Source: a virus
IMG/VR virus record: IMGVR_UViG_3300035698_009402
Location: 1-51,658 of that record
Length of the DNA stretch: 51,658 nt
Reading direction: 5' to 3' (one strand)
The position numbers were made by a program, and so were the translations under genes. This document shows positions 26,923-35,573 of this stretch, one piece after another. Each line of letters begins with the position of its first letter. Within the stretch, counting starts at the first letter, position 1. The notes under the pieces are model-generated. The model did not search any database. It was not told the origin of the DNA and saw nothing but the letters and a program-made list of their open reading frames with translations.

Positions 26923-27162
26923 TTATGAAATTTCTTCAATGTGAGTTTTTAGTTCCGTATATCCACCTATTAATTTGCTTCTAAACACAATAATAGGAGC
27001 TGTTTTCATATTATACATAATTCCTACTTGTTTCTTTTTATCTAAAGTAGTCATAAGAATATACTCAAAATTTATCTTTTTCTCTTTTAATAATTCTTGA
27101 GCCTTGTCGCAAAAAGGACAATTAGGTATTCCATATATAGTATAATCTAGAACAATAGACAT
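26923..27162 (-). CDS. Glutaredoxin-like protein
   Basis: 79 residues with the thioredoxin-fold active site C-P-F-C at about residues 15-18 (GIPNCPFCDKAQELL), the cis-proline region TAPIIVFRSKLIGGY, and the usual length of a phage glutaredoxin. It overlaps the ribonucleotide reductase gene by 16 bases. It is the likely reductant of the C-terminal cysteine pair of that enzyme. Confidence 0.9.
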   Translation of the reverse strand: MSIVLDYTIYGIPNCPFCDKAQELLKEKKINFEYILMTTLDKKKQVGIMYNMKTAPIIVFRSKLIGGYTELKTHIEEIS

Positions 27163-29288
27163 GAGTCTCCCTCACAAAACTTGTTGGCCTCTAAGTTCTC
27201 GCCTTCGCTAGCTTCTACTTCTTCTTGAGTCATAACACTAAAATCTAAAGGTAGTAAGCTATTTTGGTATTCTATTATTTCTTCTCTAGGGGCGTCAGTG
27301 TAGGGAGCTTGTACATAATTATGATCACTTAAAGGTAGTAGACTAATACCTTTTAGTTCTTTATCAAAAGCACTTAAACATCTACTTATTTGAGAAGCTT
27401 CTTCTTTATTAAAAGTTACTGTTATACTTACCTGATTATCGGCCCAATAATATTGCATATCAGCAGCATTTTTAAATTGTTCCCATATACTTACTGAAGT
27501 TTTAGATACTATATTAGTTTCATGCAACATAGGAAAATATACTACTACAGTTTTCTTACTATCAGTAACACTAGGCTCTATTCTATAATTAGCATCTTCT
27601 AATATTTTAACTAGGGGGGATATAGACGCTATCCTAACTAGTCTATAATAACTAGAACTTTCTACATAATGTATTCCAGGTAATGCTCCTGCTACTAAAC
27701 TAACAGTACCGCTTGGTTTAACACTAGTAGATTTAATACTAAGAGGAATACCAAACCATTCACTATATTTTCTATCTACATATTGAATATAGGTATATGC
27801 TTGATCGCAGAATTGTTCAAAATACTTCTTTCTACCAAACTTATGAATGGCTTCTTGAATACCACTTTGTGAGCATCCTATTCTTCTATTTCTAGCGATA
27901 ACTCTATTAGTTTCATGCCAATGAGTTCCCATTAAAGTAACTGCTTTAGCGTATAAATAAGAAAATTTCAAAGTTCTTTGGAAGTCCCAGTAATCATCAT
28001 GAGCAGCAGGGAAGTTTTCTACTAAGCAGCATAATTCGTAACTTTCTAGAGATTGTTCAAGACAAGGATTTCCGCCTTCAACACGATAATCTTTATTATT
28101 AATACCATCTTTCATTCTACCGTAAGCTTTCATGTTATCTAACCAAGCAAATCCAGGTTCCCCGTTTATAGCAATACTTTCAGCAGCTTTATCATAGTTC
28201 ATTCCTACATCGCCAAATAAACTGTTATTAGAAGCCCAACGCCAACCACCTAATTTCCATGACCAAGCATGATCTGCGTACTTAAATTCAATCTCTTGTC
28301 GTCTTTTATACTCGTTATAATCGTTATAATCTTCTTCAGATAATTCTTTTAGCTCTAAAGGAGCTCTATTACCGACAGCTACTGGATGTTTATTCCAATC
28401 TTTCATATTAGAAAATTCAATATCATCAGGACTTCCAAAAGCTATTTCAGCTGTTCTTCTGACATTACCTGCTACTACGATTTTTCCAATAATATTCATT
28501 ATATCAGTAATTTCCACACTAGTTAAAAAATTATCTGCCTGATTAGCTCTATTTTCCAGTATTTCTTTAATACCGTTAAATCCTGCTATTAGAGGTTCTG
28601 GCCCGCTGGCTACGCCTCCAAATCCGTGAATTAAGGCTCCGTAGGGTCTAACATCCCTAGTATCAGGAATTACTGGACAAGCTTCTGGCTCCATGTAGCT
28701 ATCTATTACTCTACATATTAGTTCAACCCAGCCTTCTCTACTATCCTCTACATATACTATCTCGGGTTCTCCCTCAGGAACATATAAATCAATAGTATCT
28801 GCTCCGACAGTATCAAATCCTACTCCTACTCCCAACATACTCATATCCATTAAAAACGAAAAAGGTTTGCTATATTCAGTAGCTATATTCTTAGTTGAAA
28901 CAAACGCACAATTGTTAAGAGCAGCACCCCCTTTATCCCAAACCATATCTGTACCCATTACCCATAGTCCACGACCTGGAGGAGTCCATTTGAACTCAAA
29001 CATACGTTCAGCAGCTTCTTGAGCTAATTTTTCAGCTTTTTTAACATCCCAAGTAATATGTGAATATTCAGCATTAGTTTTTAGAATGGTAAACATACCT
29101 TCTATTACTCGGATAACACAATCACCCCAAGTTTCTAACTTACCATTATCTTTTTTTCTGGAATAAGTCCTGTAAAAAGTAAACTCACTTAATCCTCCAT
29201 AACCCCAAATTACGGGCTTACTTCTTAATTTTTCTTTGAAAGTACTATCTAATTTGTACTTAATTGGAATATATCCAGGTGCTAACAT
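27147..29288 (-). CDS. Class II (adenosylcobalamin-dependent) ribonucleotide reductase, monomeric type
   Basis: 713 residues, close to the 739 of the Lactobacillus leichmannii triphosphate reductase. It reduces ribonucleotides to deoxyribonucleotides with a B12-derived radical. Visible motifs are GGAALNNCAFVST, the NPCLEQSLESYELC segment with the active-site cysteine and Glu, and STSVKPSGTVSLVAGALPG. Cys705 and Cys710 near the end (CEGDSC) match the redox C-x4-C of this type. No small subunit gene or activase is present, as expected for class II. AAGGAG precedes the ATG. Host or medium B12 would be needed. Confidence 0.9.
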   Translation of the reverse strand: MLAPGYIPIKYKLDSTFKEKLRSKPVIWGYGGLSEFTFYRTYSRKKDNGKLETWGDCVIRVIEGMFTILKTNAEYSHITWDVKKAEKLAQEAAERMFEFKWTPPGRGLWVMGTDMVWDKGGAALNNCAFVSTKNIATEYSKPFSFLMDMSMLGVGVGFDTVGADTIDLYVPEGEPEIVYVEDSREGWVELICRVIDSYMEPEACPVIPDTRDVRPYGALIHGFGGVASGPEPLIAGFNGIKEILENRANQADNFLTSVEITDIMNIIGKIVVAGNVRRTAEIAFGSPDDIEFSNMKDWNKHPVAVGNRAPLELKELSEEDYNDYNEYKRRQEIEFKYADHAWSWKLGGWRWASNNSLFGDVGMNYDKAAESIAINGEPGFAWLDNMKAYGRMKDGINNKDYRVEGGNPCLEQSLESYELCCLVENFPAAHDDYWDFQRTLKFSYLYAKAVTLMGTHWHETNRVIARNRRIGCSQSGIQEAIHKFGRKKYFEQFCDQAYTYIQYVDRKYSEWFGIPLSIKSTSVKPSGTVSLVAGALPGIHYVESSSYYRLVRIASISPLVKILEDANYRIEPSVTDSKKTVVVYFPMLHETNIVSKTSVSIWEQFKNAADMQYYWADNQVSITVTFNKEEASQISRCLSAFDKELKGISLLPLSDHNYVQAPYTDAPREEIIEYQNSLLPLDFSVMTQEEVEASEGENLEANKFCEGDSCLLF

Positions 29289-29297
29289 TTATTCTCC

Positions 29298-29686
29298 TTA
29301 TATCTTAACGTCACTATTTATTTGATCTGATTTCGCATTAAAAGTAGTTTTAATTCCCTTTTTTAAATCTACGTTTAAATGATCACATAATAAAACCAAA
29401 TATTGATAGCCATCAGCTAATTCTTTTTCTATTTCTTGTCTAAGGTATTCTTCGGTTTCTTCTTTTCTATTACCTTTTACATTAGTTTGTATTCGTCTAA
29501 GTTTTTTATCTTGTTAGCGGCTTCTCCAAATTCTCCAAACATAGCATTAGAGTAATCAGCAGCGTTCCAAGGTTCTGTAGCTTCGGTTACCCAGTCTTTT
29601 TGTCGATATATAATTTTATTATTTATCAATTCCATTTCATCTATAACGCCTACCATTTTTTTAGGGTTAGTAAAAAATCTTACCAT
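29298..29686 (-). CDS. MazG-like NTP pyrophosphohydrolase split by a -1 frameshift
   Basis: The zero-frame ORF (29686 to 29477) ends after 69 residues and contains the first metal motif (GEFGEAANKIK). The second half (RRIQTNVKGNRKEE... KELADGYQYLVLL) with the E-L-A-D motif lies in the -1 frame and ends at 29298, ten bases before the RNR start. The frames meet at A AAA AAC (29507-29501), a standard -1 slippery heptamer. A one-base longer A run would also join them. Joined, the protein is about 129 residues, the normal MazG-like length. Either programmed frameshifting, a real mutation or a sequencing error in the A6 run is possible. Confidence 0.75.
29501..29507 (-). promoter_or_regulatory. Slippery heptamer A AAA AAC within the MazG-like gene
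   Basis: The heptamer fits X XXY YYZ with the correct zero-frame phase (ATA AAA AAC). A -1 slip continues directly into the frame that encodes the rest of the MazG fold. The zero-frame stop TAA follows about 24 bases later. No strong downstream hairpin is obvious. Confidence 0.5.
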
Positions 29687-31513
29687 TTATTGTTCCAATC
29701 TGCTTATATTATTTTCTTTTATTATGTTTATTTTTTCCATTAATGGATGTTCAAAGTCATGGCTCACTATAAATACATTAGTATCCATCTCTTCTAATAA
29801 TATATCTACTAATTTAGTTTTTCCGTAACTATCTAAAACTCCAGTAATTTCATCTAAAAATAGTAAATTTATACTTTCTCCATTAATTTCTGCTAGTATT
29901 TTTCTTAAACCTAATAATACACTAAATTGAACTCTACTAAACTCGCCTTTACTTAAACTTTCTATACTACATTCTATACCATTATTAACTATAACGATAT
30001 TTAATTTTTCTTTATCTAATCTAAATAATAGCTGAAACTGTCCGTCACTTAATTCATTTAAATAATTATTAATAGTATCTTCAAAGTTTTTTGTGTAATT
30101 TTCTAACTTGTAGGCAACTATTCCAGAAGCACTAAATGCTTTTTTTGATATATTTAAATGATTTATCGACTGTTGAAGTTTTACTATATCATCATTTAAT
30201 AGTATTTGTCTAGCGTAAAAATTTTGTTTTTGTTGAATTAGCGTTTGTATTTGTATATTTCTATTGTCTACTTTGTTATTGAAATCCTTTATATTGGATA
30301 ACTCTTTTTCATTATCTTCCTGTAAGTCTTTCAAAGATTTTAAATTAGACTCTAATTGTTTATAATCTTCTTGAGTATCCGGCAAAGAGTCGTCAATTAG
30401 ATTAGATAACTCTTCAAATCTCTTTATCTTATTTTGATTTTCCAAAAAACGACTCTGTTTTAATCGTAAATCTACAATTGTTCTTTTATGTGAATCTATA
30501 TCGTTTAATAAAATACCTTCATCATTTGTAAGACAAAGTATTTCGTCTTCTAACTGTTTTTTCATTTTTACGCTATCAGTAACATCTAGATAATGCCCAC
30601 AAGCATAACAAGTATCTTTTAAATCTAAAGATTTAATTTTATTCTTATTATTTTTTATTTTATCAGTAGTTATAGGTAAATTATTTGTTACATCTACCAA
30701 TACCTTTTCATAATATCTTAATTCTTCTTGCTGTTCAAAAATCATATTAACATCAAAGGTTAATTCATTTCGTTCGTTTGAGTAAATATTATTATTACTT
30801 ATTGCTTTATCTTTAATTCTATAATTAGAAATAGTAGCAGATAAATCAATAATTTCTTGGGATAAATCTTCAAAAATAGGTAATTCTCTTTTGTTTGCTT
30901 TTTCAGGTATTACAGTATCTTCTATAAAATCATTAACACTTTTTGCCTCACCTTTTAGTGAAGTTAACTGCTTCTCTTTAGCTAATAGTATTACTTTAAT
31001 ACTTTCTCCAATATCTAAGTATTTTTGTAAATTACATAGTTTTATCAAAAACTTTTTACGGTTAGTATCTGTAGCCTTAAGAAACTCTAGCAAATCTTCA
31101 CTACTTTGATACATTAGTTGAAAAGTTAATTCCATATCTCCAAATATACTGCTTAAAAGTTTGTAAGTATCTGGTATTTTATGTTCAGATATATCTATAC
31201 CATTTTTTTCTAAAGATACTTTACTAGTTTTACCTTTTCTAACTACTACTAAACGATAATCATCTTTATTCTTACTAAAAGTTACCTGTATAGTATAACC
31301 ATCTTTATCAGTATGTCTATTAGGAATTTCATCTTTCTTTAGCTTTTTAATATTTTTACTAGCTAAAGCCTCTTGTAAGATGTACATTAAAGAAGATTTA
31401 CCGCTACCATTAGCTGCGTTTAGTAAATTAACTCTATTTTTAGTAAAATCAATTTCATTATCGTTCCCATAACTGAAACAATTATCAAATTTTAGAGTTT
31501 TTAGTATTATCAT
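29687..31513 (-). CDS. SbcC/Rad50-like recombination ATPase (T4 gp46-like)
   Basis: 608 residues. Walker A is NAANGSGKSS at about residues 33-42. Two long coiled-coil arms surround a zinc hook C-Y-A-C at the centre (KDTCYACGHYL). The signature ESLSKGEFSRVQFS and Walker B LLFLDEITGVLD are near the end. With the SbcD-like nuclease two genes upstream it forms the gp46/gp47-type complex for end resection in recombination-dependent replication. The stop overlaps the MazG-like gene start closely. Confidence 0.92.
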   Translation of the reverse strand: MIILKTLKFDNCFSYGNDNEIDFTKNRVNLLNAANGSGKSSLMYILQEALASKNIKKLKKDEIPNRHTDKDGYTIQVTFSKNKDDYRLVVVRKGKTSKVSLEKNGIDISEHKIPDTYKLLSSIFGDMELTFQLMYQSSEDLLEFLKATDTNRKKFLIKLCNLQKYLDIGESIKVILLAKEKQLTSLKGEAKSVNDFIEDTVIPEKANKRELPIFEDLSQEIIDLSATISNYRIKDKAISNNNIYSNERNELTFDVNMIFEQQEELRYYEKVLVDVTNNLPITTDKIKNNKNKIKSLDLKDTCYACGHYLDVTDSVKMKKQLEDEILCLTNDEGILLNDIDSHKRTIVDLRLKQSRFLENQNKIKRFEELSNLIDDSLPDTQEDYKQLESNLKSLKDLQEDNEKELSNIKDFNNKVDNRNIQIQTLIQQKQNFYARQILLNDDIVKLQQSINHLNISKKAFSASGIVAYKLENYTKNFEDTINNYLNELSDGQFQLLFRLDKEKLNIVIVNNGIECSIESLSKGEFSRVQFSVLLGLRKILAEINGESINLLFLDEITGVLDSYGKTKLVDILLEEMDTNVFIVSHDFEHPLMEKINIIKENNISRLEQ

Positions 31514-31691
31514 ATTCTACCCCACATTTTGGACTACATAAACTTTTATCCAACGTTCTATCAAAAAATCCAGGTCCTTGTACTTTATAAGCTATAAAAT
31601 ACATAGGACCCAAATTATTACTGTCTTCATAGTATTCTAGTTCTACTATTTCTTTACTACAATTAATGCAAGTTAAGGCTTGTAAACTCAT
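31485..31691 (-). CDS. Small zinc-ribbon-like protein between sbcC- and sbcD-like genes
   Basis: 68 residues with C-x2-C (LTCINCSKEI) near the start and C-x3-C (SLCSPKCGVEY) near the end, a likely single zinc site. It overlaps both nuclease complex genes (29 bases on each side), so its position is tightly kept. The ribosome site AAAGGAA precedes the ATG. It may be an accessory subunit of the SbcCD-like complex; the role is inferred from place only. Confidence 0.65.
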   Translation of the reverse strand: MSLQALTCINCSKEIVELEYYEDSNNLGPMYFIAYKVQGPGFFDRTLDKSLCSPKCGVEYDNTKNSKI

Positions 31692-32646
31692 TTACTATTC
31701 CTTTTACATCTAATATTTTATTATGTTCTAAATATATAATAAATTCTTCTACTACATCGTCTTTAGCAGTTGATAAATCTAATGTTACATCTTCTTTAGG
31801 CTTTTCTGCTATTTTTTTATCTATAGTTACAGATAAGTCTCCAATATTTTGTAATTCATTTATATCTCCAGTTATTTCATATATAACATTATTATATAAA
31901 TCTGGTTTAATAGTATCTTTATCTTTTATATCTACTGTTTTTCTTATTAATTTAGGTAATCCTAAATCCACATATTGTATATCGTAATCATCTATACTTC
32001 TAAAATCTACTATGTTAACGCCGTATTTGTTATTGTTATTTCTATCAAAACTAACATTCATAGGGCTACCTGGATAATATGCAGGATAATCTTTATACTT
32101 CATATTCATATGTATATCTCCTAATAGTATCAATTTCCAGTCTCTTAACTTCTCAAAATCAAATTCTGCTGAAATATGAGGAGGTATCTCACCTCTTATA
32201 TGAGTAACTAAAATACTATCTTCAACATATTTAGGAACATTGTTTTTTTGCATATCAGTGTAAGGGAATAGTTGAAAAGTTACTCCATTATGTTCTATAT
32301 CTTTATTATTAACATATATTTCAACGTTTTTATTAATTATACTGTTTTCATTAACATTATAATTATCTAAAAAACTTTCGCCTTTCTTAGTAGCTTCATG
32401 ATTTCCAGGTATAATAATAGTTCGTTTTTTTACTTTATTAGCAAAGTCTTCGAACAAGGTACTTTCGGATAAATTAGGTGCTTTGTCAAACACATCACCG
32501 GCAATAATGTGGATATCAATATCATCTTCTATTTCTAAAAATAAGTCAAACATAGATTTAAAGCGATTTATTTGCCAATCTTTGTTTATTTTCTTATCAT
32601 TACTCTTTATATTTATATGCCAATCTGCCGAGTGTAGTATTTTCAT
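31663..32646 (-). CDS. SbcD/Mre11-like nuclease (T4 gp47-like)
   Basis: 327 residues of the calcineurin-like phosphoesterase fold. Metal motifs in order are SADWHI (residues 6-11), IIAGDVFDKAP, IIPGNHE, LVTHIRGE and LLGDIHMN. The C-terminal 100 residues would hold the Rad50/SbcC contact. It pairs with the SbcC-like ATPase to process DNA ends. Confidence 0.92.
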   Translation of the reverse strand: MKILHSADWHINIKSNDKKINKDWQINRFKSMFDLFLEIEDDIDIHIIAGDVFDKAPNLSESTLFEDFANKVKKRTIIIPGNHEATKKGESFLDNYNVNENSIINKNVEIYVNNKDIEHNGVTFQLFPYTDMQKNNVPKYVEDSILVTHIRGEIPPHISAEFDFEKLRDWKLILLGDIHMNMKYKDYPAYYPGSPMNVSFDRNNNNKYGVNIVDFRSIDDYDIQYVDLGLPKLIRKTVDIKDKDTIKPDLYNNVIYEITGDINELQNIGDLSVTIDKKIAEKPKEDVTLDLSTAKDDVVEEFIIYLEHNKILDVKGIVNEFTSLNLH

Positions 32647-33147
32647 TTATTTAATTCCTAAGTATTCTAATATTTCGTCTTCATTTTGTACTACTACATA
32701 AGATACTTTACTAAAAACTAACATACTCTCTATTAAATTATCTAATTCAATAGCTTCTTCTTTAGTCTGACTTCTACCATATGTTTGATATTTTTTTGTC
32801 CTATTTAATAAAAAATTGATATTATCATATTCATTATAACAATCCAAAATTACCTTCTTTAAATTATCACTTGCTCCGTATACTATACCTAGTAGTAAGG
32901 AACTATCGGTAACTAAATAATCTAGTTTTTTATCGTATTGTAGTATTCTTTTAAATCTTCTATTCTGTTTTGCTGTTATATATAGCTGATCTTCAAATAA
33001 CCTGTATCTTTGTTCGTACTCAACTTCTTTAGCGTATTCAGTGATATATTCACATGTAATATCTTTTCTTTTTAATTTAGAAAATAAAGCAGCAGCAGTA
33101 GTACTTTTTCCTGCTCCAGGACCTCCTAAAATGTTAATTACTTTCAT
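32647..33147 (-). CDS. P-loop nucleotide kinase-like protein (AAA_28 type)
   Basis: 166 residues from the ATG at 33147, which has GGGAG and GAGG upstream; a TTG nine bases earlier is an alternative. Walker A is GGPGAGKST near the start. EYAKEVEYE and YLVTDSSLLLGIVYG follow, as in NadR-like and phage AAA_28 kinases. A basic lid region includes NRTKKYQTYGRSQT. The substrate may be a nucleoside or a nicotinamide riboside; the sequence does not decide. Confidence 0.7.
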   Translation of the reverse strand: MKVINILGGPGAGKSTTAAALFSKLKRKDITCEYITEYAKEVEYEQRYRLFEDQLYITAKQNRRFKRILQYDKKLDYLVTDSSLLLGIVYGASDNLKKVILDCYNEYDNINFLLNRTKKYQTYGRSQTKEEAIELDNLIESMLVFSKVSYVVVQNEDEILEYLGIK

Positions 33148-33551
33148 AAGCCTCAATCTCCCTAATATTAAATGGATAATAACCTTCGTAGTTTTTGCAT
33201 AAAGGTATTAACCAATGTAAGTTATACATTAATGGTATATCTAAACTCTCTCGTACACTTACTATTTTTATTTCTTCTTCTTCTTGAGTAGTACATTCAT
33301 ATATTTTATCTGTAAAACAGTTAAATACATGTACACAATAACTATCAGAAGAAAAGTTACCACAGTAACCCCAAATCATCCAATACTATTCCAGTTTCCT
33401 CAGTAAATTCTCTAGTAATAGCATACTCATCTGATTCGTTATGCTCTATTTCACCTTCTACTCCGTTGAAAAAATCTTTCTGTTGATGTTTTTTAATTAA
33501 GAATACATCAGTTTTGTCTAAATTAAAGGCTAATCCTAATGAATACAGCAT
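33134..33551 (-). pseudogene. Nudix hydrolase split by a frameshift
   Basis: The upstream ORF (33551-33357, 64 residues) holds a perfect Nudix box, G-x5-E-x7-R-E-U-x-E-E-x-G-U, at residues 33-55. The frame ends soon after, but the next ORF (33379-33134, 81 residues) continues the fold with WGYCGNFSSDSYCVHVFNCF in a +1 frame. Loss of one base in the G4 run (33369-33372) would restore one protein of about 138 residues. Possible causes are sequencing error, recent mutation, or expression as two overlapping parts. The family cleaves nucleoside diphosphate-linked compounds. Confidence 0.7.
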
Positions 33552-33553
33552 TA

Positions 33554-34450
33554 TTACTTCCTACTTTCAAATATTCTAGCAACATCTCCGTGGAATGTAT
33601 AGCTTCCAACATGATTTAGTTTAGTATTGAGATCCAACCAAACTTGTCCACCCATTTTCTGAAGTAATCTACAGAAATAATAGTCCTCAGACAAATATCT
33701 TCCACTATCTGGATCAATTCCTGTATCAAATAAAGCATAACAATATTTATTAAATTTAGGATCAATATTACTATCATTAATATAGTGAAGTTCTGGGTAT
33801 TCTAACATCATTTTATCCATAACTTCTCGTTTAACTAAGAAAAATCCTGTACTAGCATCTAATAGTTCTACAGCACCATTCTCAAAATTAACTTTACCAG
33901 TTTTTCTATCTAGTAATTTTAGATTAATAGCATAATCTGCTTGATACTTTTCTAAGTCTGTTTCCCCTCGGGCAGCTGCTTCTTTAATAGCGTTCCAATT
34001 AATAGTTTTCTTAGGATATGCTCCTACAGCTAAGTCTTTATCCATAGTTATTAAACGTATTACGCTCTGTGCATCAAATTCAATATCTGCATCAATAAAC
34101 ATTAAATGGGTGCAATCGCTATCTAAAAACATACTATTTAAGATATTTCTAGCTCTAGGAACTAAACTTTCATTTCTTAAGGTAGTAATTCTAAAATTAA
34201 TACCTAATTTACTAAATTCTTGAGATAATCTAAACATACTTAAGAAATACTGATCAGTTATTTGCCCTCCATAGCAAGGGGTTGCAAAAAAGATATTAAC
34301 CTTTCTCAACTCTTCTAGATTTAGGTCTACTTGACCTGTTTCTTTATTTATACTATTAATGTATTTATTCTGGTAAGAGGAATCAGGAGAAGGAGACTGA
34401 GTACTCTCAGCCTCCCCTGATTTCCAATCACCTAATTTAGTGACTGTCAT
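33554..34450 (-). CDS. GT-A type glycosyltransferase-like protein
   Basis: 298 residues. After a 50-residue polar leader comes VNIFFATPCYGGQ, then a helix and strand, then HLMFIDADIEF with the D-x-D metal motif, VGAYPKKTINW, ASTGFFLVKREVM, and LSEDYYFCRLL, the usual family 2 pattern. It sits between the Nudix gene and a putative single-strand binding protein, away from the sugar cluster at the window end. The acceptor could be DNA, virion protein or a host glycan. GAGGA precedes the ATG. Confidence 0.75.
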   Translation of the reverse strand: MTVTKLGDWKSGEAESTQSPSPDSSYQNKYINSINKETGQVDLNLEELRKVNIFFATPCYGGQITDQYFLSMFRLSQEFSKLGINFRITTLRNESLVPRARNILNSMFLDSDCTHLMFIDADIEFDAQSVIRLITMDKDLAVGAYPKKTINWNAIKEAAARGETDLEKYQADYAINLKLLDRKTGKVNFENGAVELLDASTGFFLVKREVMDKMMLEYPELHYINDSNIDPKFNKYCYALFDTGIDPDSGRYLSEDYYFCRLLQKMGGQVWLDLNTKLNHVGSYTFHGDVARIFESRK

Positions 34451-34453
34451 ATA

Positions 34454-35125
34454 TTAGATATCCTCTTCAGTTTCATACTTATTTTCATCGCCTGCTTCTC
34501 CAATATAAAATAAGGTATTATCAATTAACCATTTTCTCTGCTCATCATAAGTAGGTCTTTTAATCAACTTATCTAACTCATAAAGAGCTAAGCCTCTTTC
34601 GTGCTCTGATAAAGGTCTTTTTACAGGACGGGGTCTTACGTCGTATTTAACATTTTGAGGTAGAGGTCCAGTCTTGGTTTTCATGATATTTACATCATAA
34701 CCAGACTCTATATCAGCAGGATTACCAAAATCAGGGTCTTTTGCACATTCTATTAAACCATCATAGACAGTTTTCTTAAGATCACATAATTCCATGATTT
34801 CTTCACCATCTGGAAAGTCCTTATTGATAGTATTGCATACATATGCAAACTGAGGCTTAGGTCTCTCACCTCCAAATACTTCATCCTTAAGTTCTTTAAT
34901 AGGGTCCATAGCATTATCTACAAATGCCTGTTTTTCTCTATCAAATCCCAAGCATTCAATAGGGTTTCTTTTGCCTTCTTTAGTAGTAATCCAATATACA
35001 TATCTAGGGCATACTCCTCCTACTAATCGTCTCTGGTTCTTTCCTTCTTTCCATTTAGTTCTTACTATGTCTCTGTTATCACCGCTACTCTTTGGTGCTT
35101 GTGAATCTGTCCATGATACTGTCAT
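34454..35125 (-). CDS. Putative single-stranded DNA-binding protein
   Basis: 223 residues. The RRLVGGVCPRYVYWITTKEGKR and ECLGFDREKQAFVDN segments, then NPADIESGYDVNIMKTKTGPLPQNVKYDVRP, resemble the OB-fold core of gp32-type and related phage binding proteins. The C-terminus is acidic (GEAGDENKYETEEDI), as in SSB proteins that recruit partners. AAGGAG precedes the ATG, and it is in the replication block. The family call is by pattern only. Confidence 0.55.
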   Translation of the reverse strand: MTVSWTDSQAPKSSGDNRDIVRTKWKEGKNQRRLVGGVCPRYVYWITTKEGKRNPIECLGFDREKQAFVDNAMDPIKELKDEVFGGERPKPQFAYVCNTINKDFPDGEEIMELCDLKKTVYDGLIECAKDPDFGNPADIESGYDVNIMKTKTGPLPQNVKYDVRPRPVKRPLSEHERGLALYELDKLIKRPTYDEQRKWLIDNTLFYIGEAGDENKYETEEDI

Positions 35126-35138
35126 TATATTCTCCTTA

Positions 35139-35573
35139 TCAATAGTTTAAAATTACATCATCGTTTTGTATAGTTATTATACTATTATTTAAATGATTTT
35201 CTTTTATAAACATTTTATCTACTTTGTTAGTTTTATCAGCAATACTTCTATTACTCGCTATAGATAAATATACTACTTTCTCGTAGGTAGTATATTTCTT
35301 AGACCACAAAAAACTTACATCGTTAATATAACTTTGAGGTTCTTTAGTGGTATATTTATTAATAATAGTATTAGGATAATCACCTCTTATTAATAATTTT
35401 CTGTTTAATATATATCTAGGTATGAACGGTATTTTTAATATTTCACACAGTTCTTTACTATTTTTACCTAGTTGCTTATTATATCCTTTATGCAGACCGT
35501 ATGTCAATAACAAAATAGAATTAAAATCATTATCTGCACTTTGTTTCAATTCTCTCCAATTATAATAAATCAT
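35139..35573 (-). CDS. Protein of unknown function, replication block
   Basis: 144 residues, basic, with several Tyr and Trp residues (MIYYNWRELKQSADND at the start), no known motif. It overlaps the helicase gene by 14 bases and precedes the putative single-strand binding gene. That position suggests a replication or recombination accessory factor, without proof. Confidence 0.6.
   Translation of the reverse strand: MIYYNWRELKQSADNDFNSILLLTYGLHKGYNKQLGKNSKELCEILKIPFIPRYILNRKLLIRGDYPNTIINKYTTKEPQSYINDVSFLWSKKYTTYEKVVYLSIASNRSIADKTNKVDKMFIKENHLNNSIITIQNDDVILNY

Noticed and set aside
33357-33379. Programmed +1 frameshift in the Nudix gene like the one in prfB
   Set aside because: There is a G4 run upstream of the stop, but its spacing and the Trp codon at the slip site fit poorly; an indel in the run is simpler.
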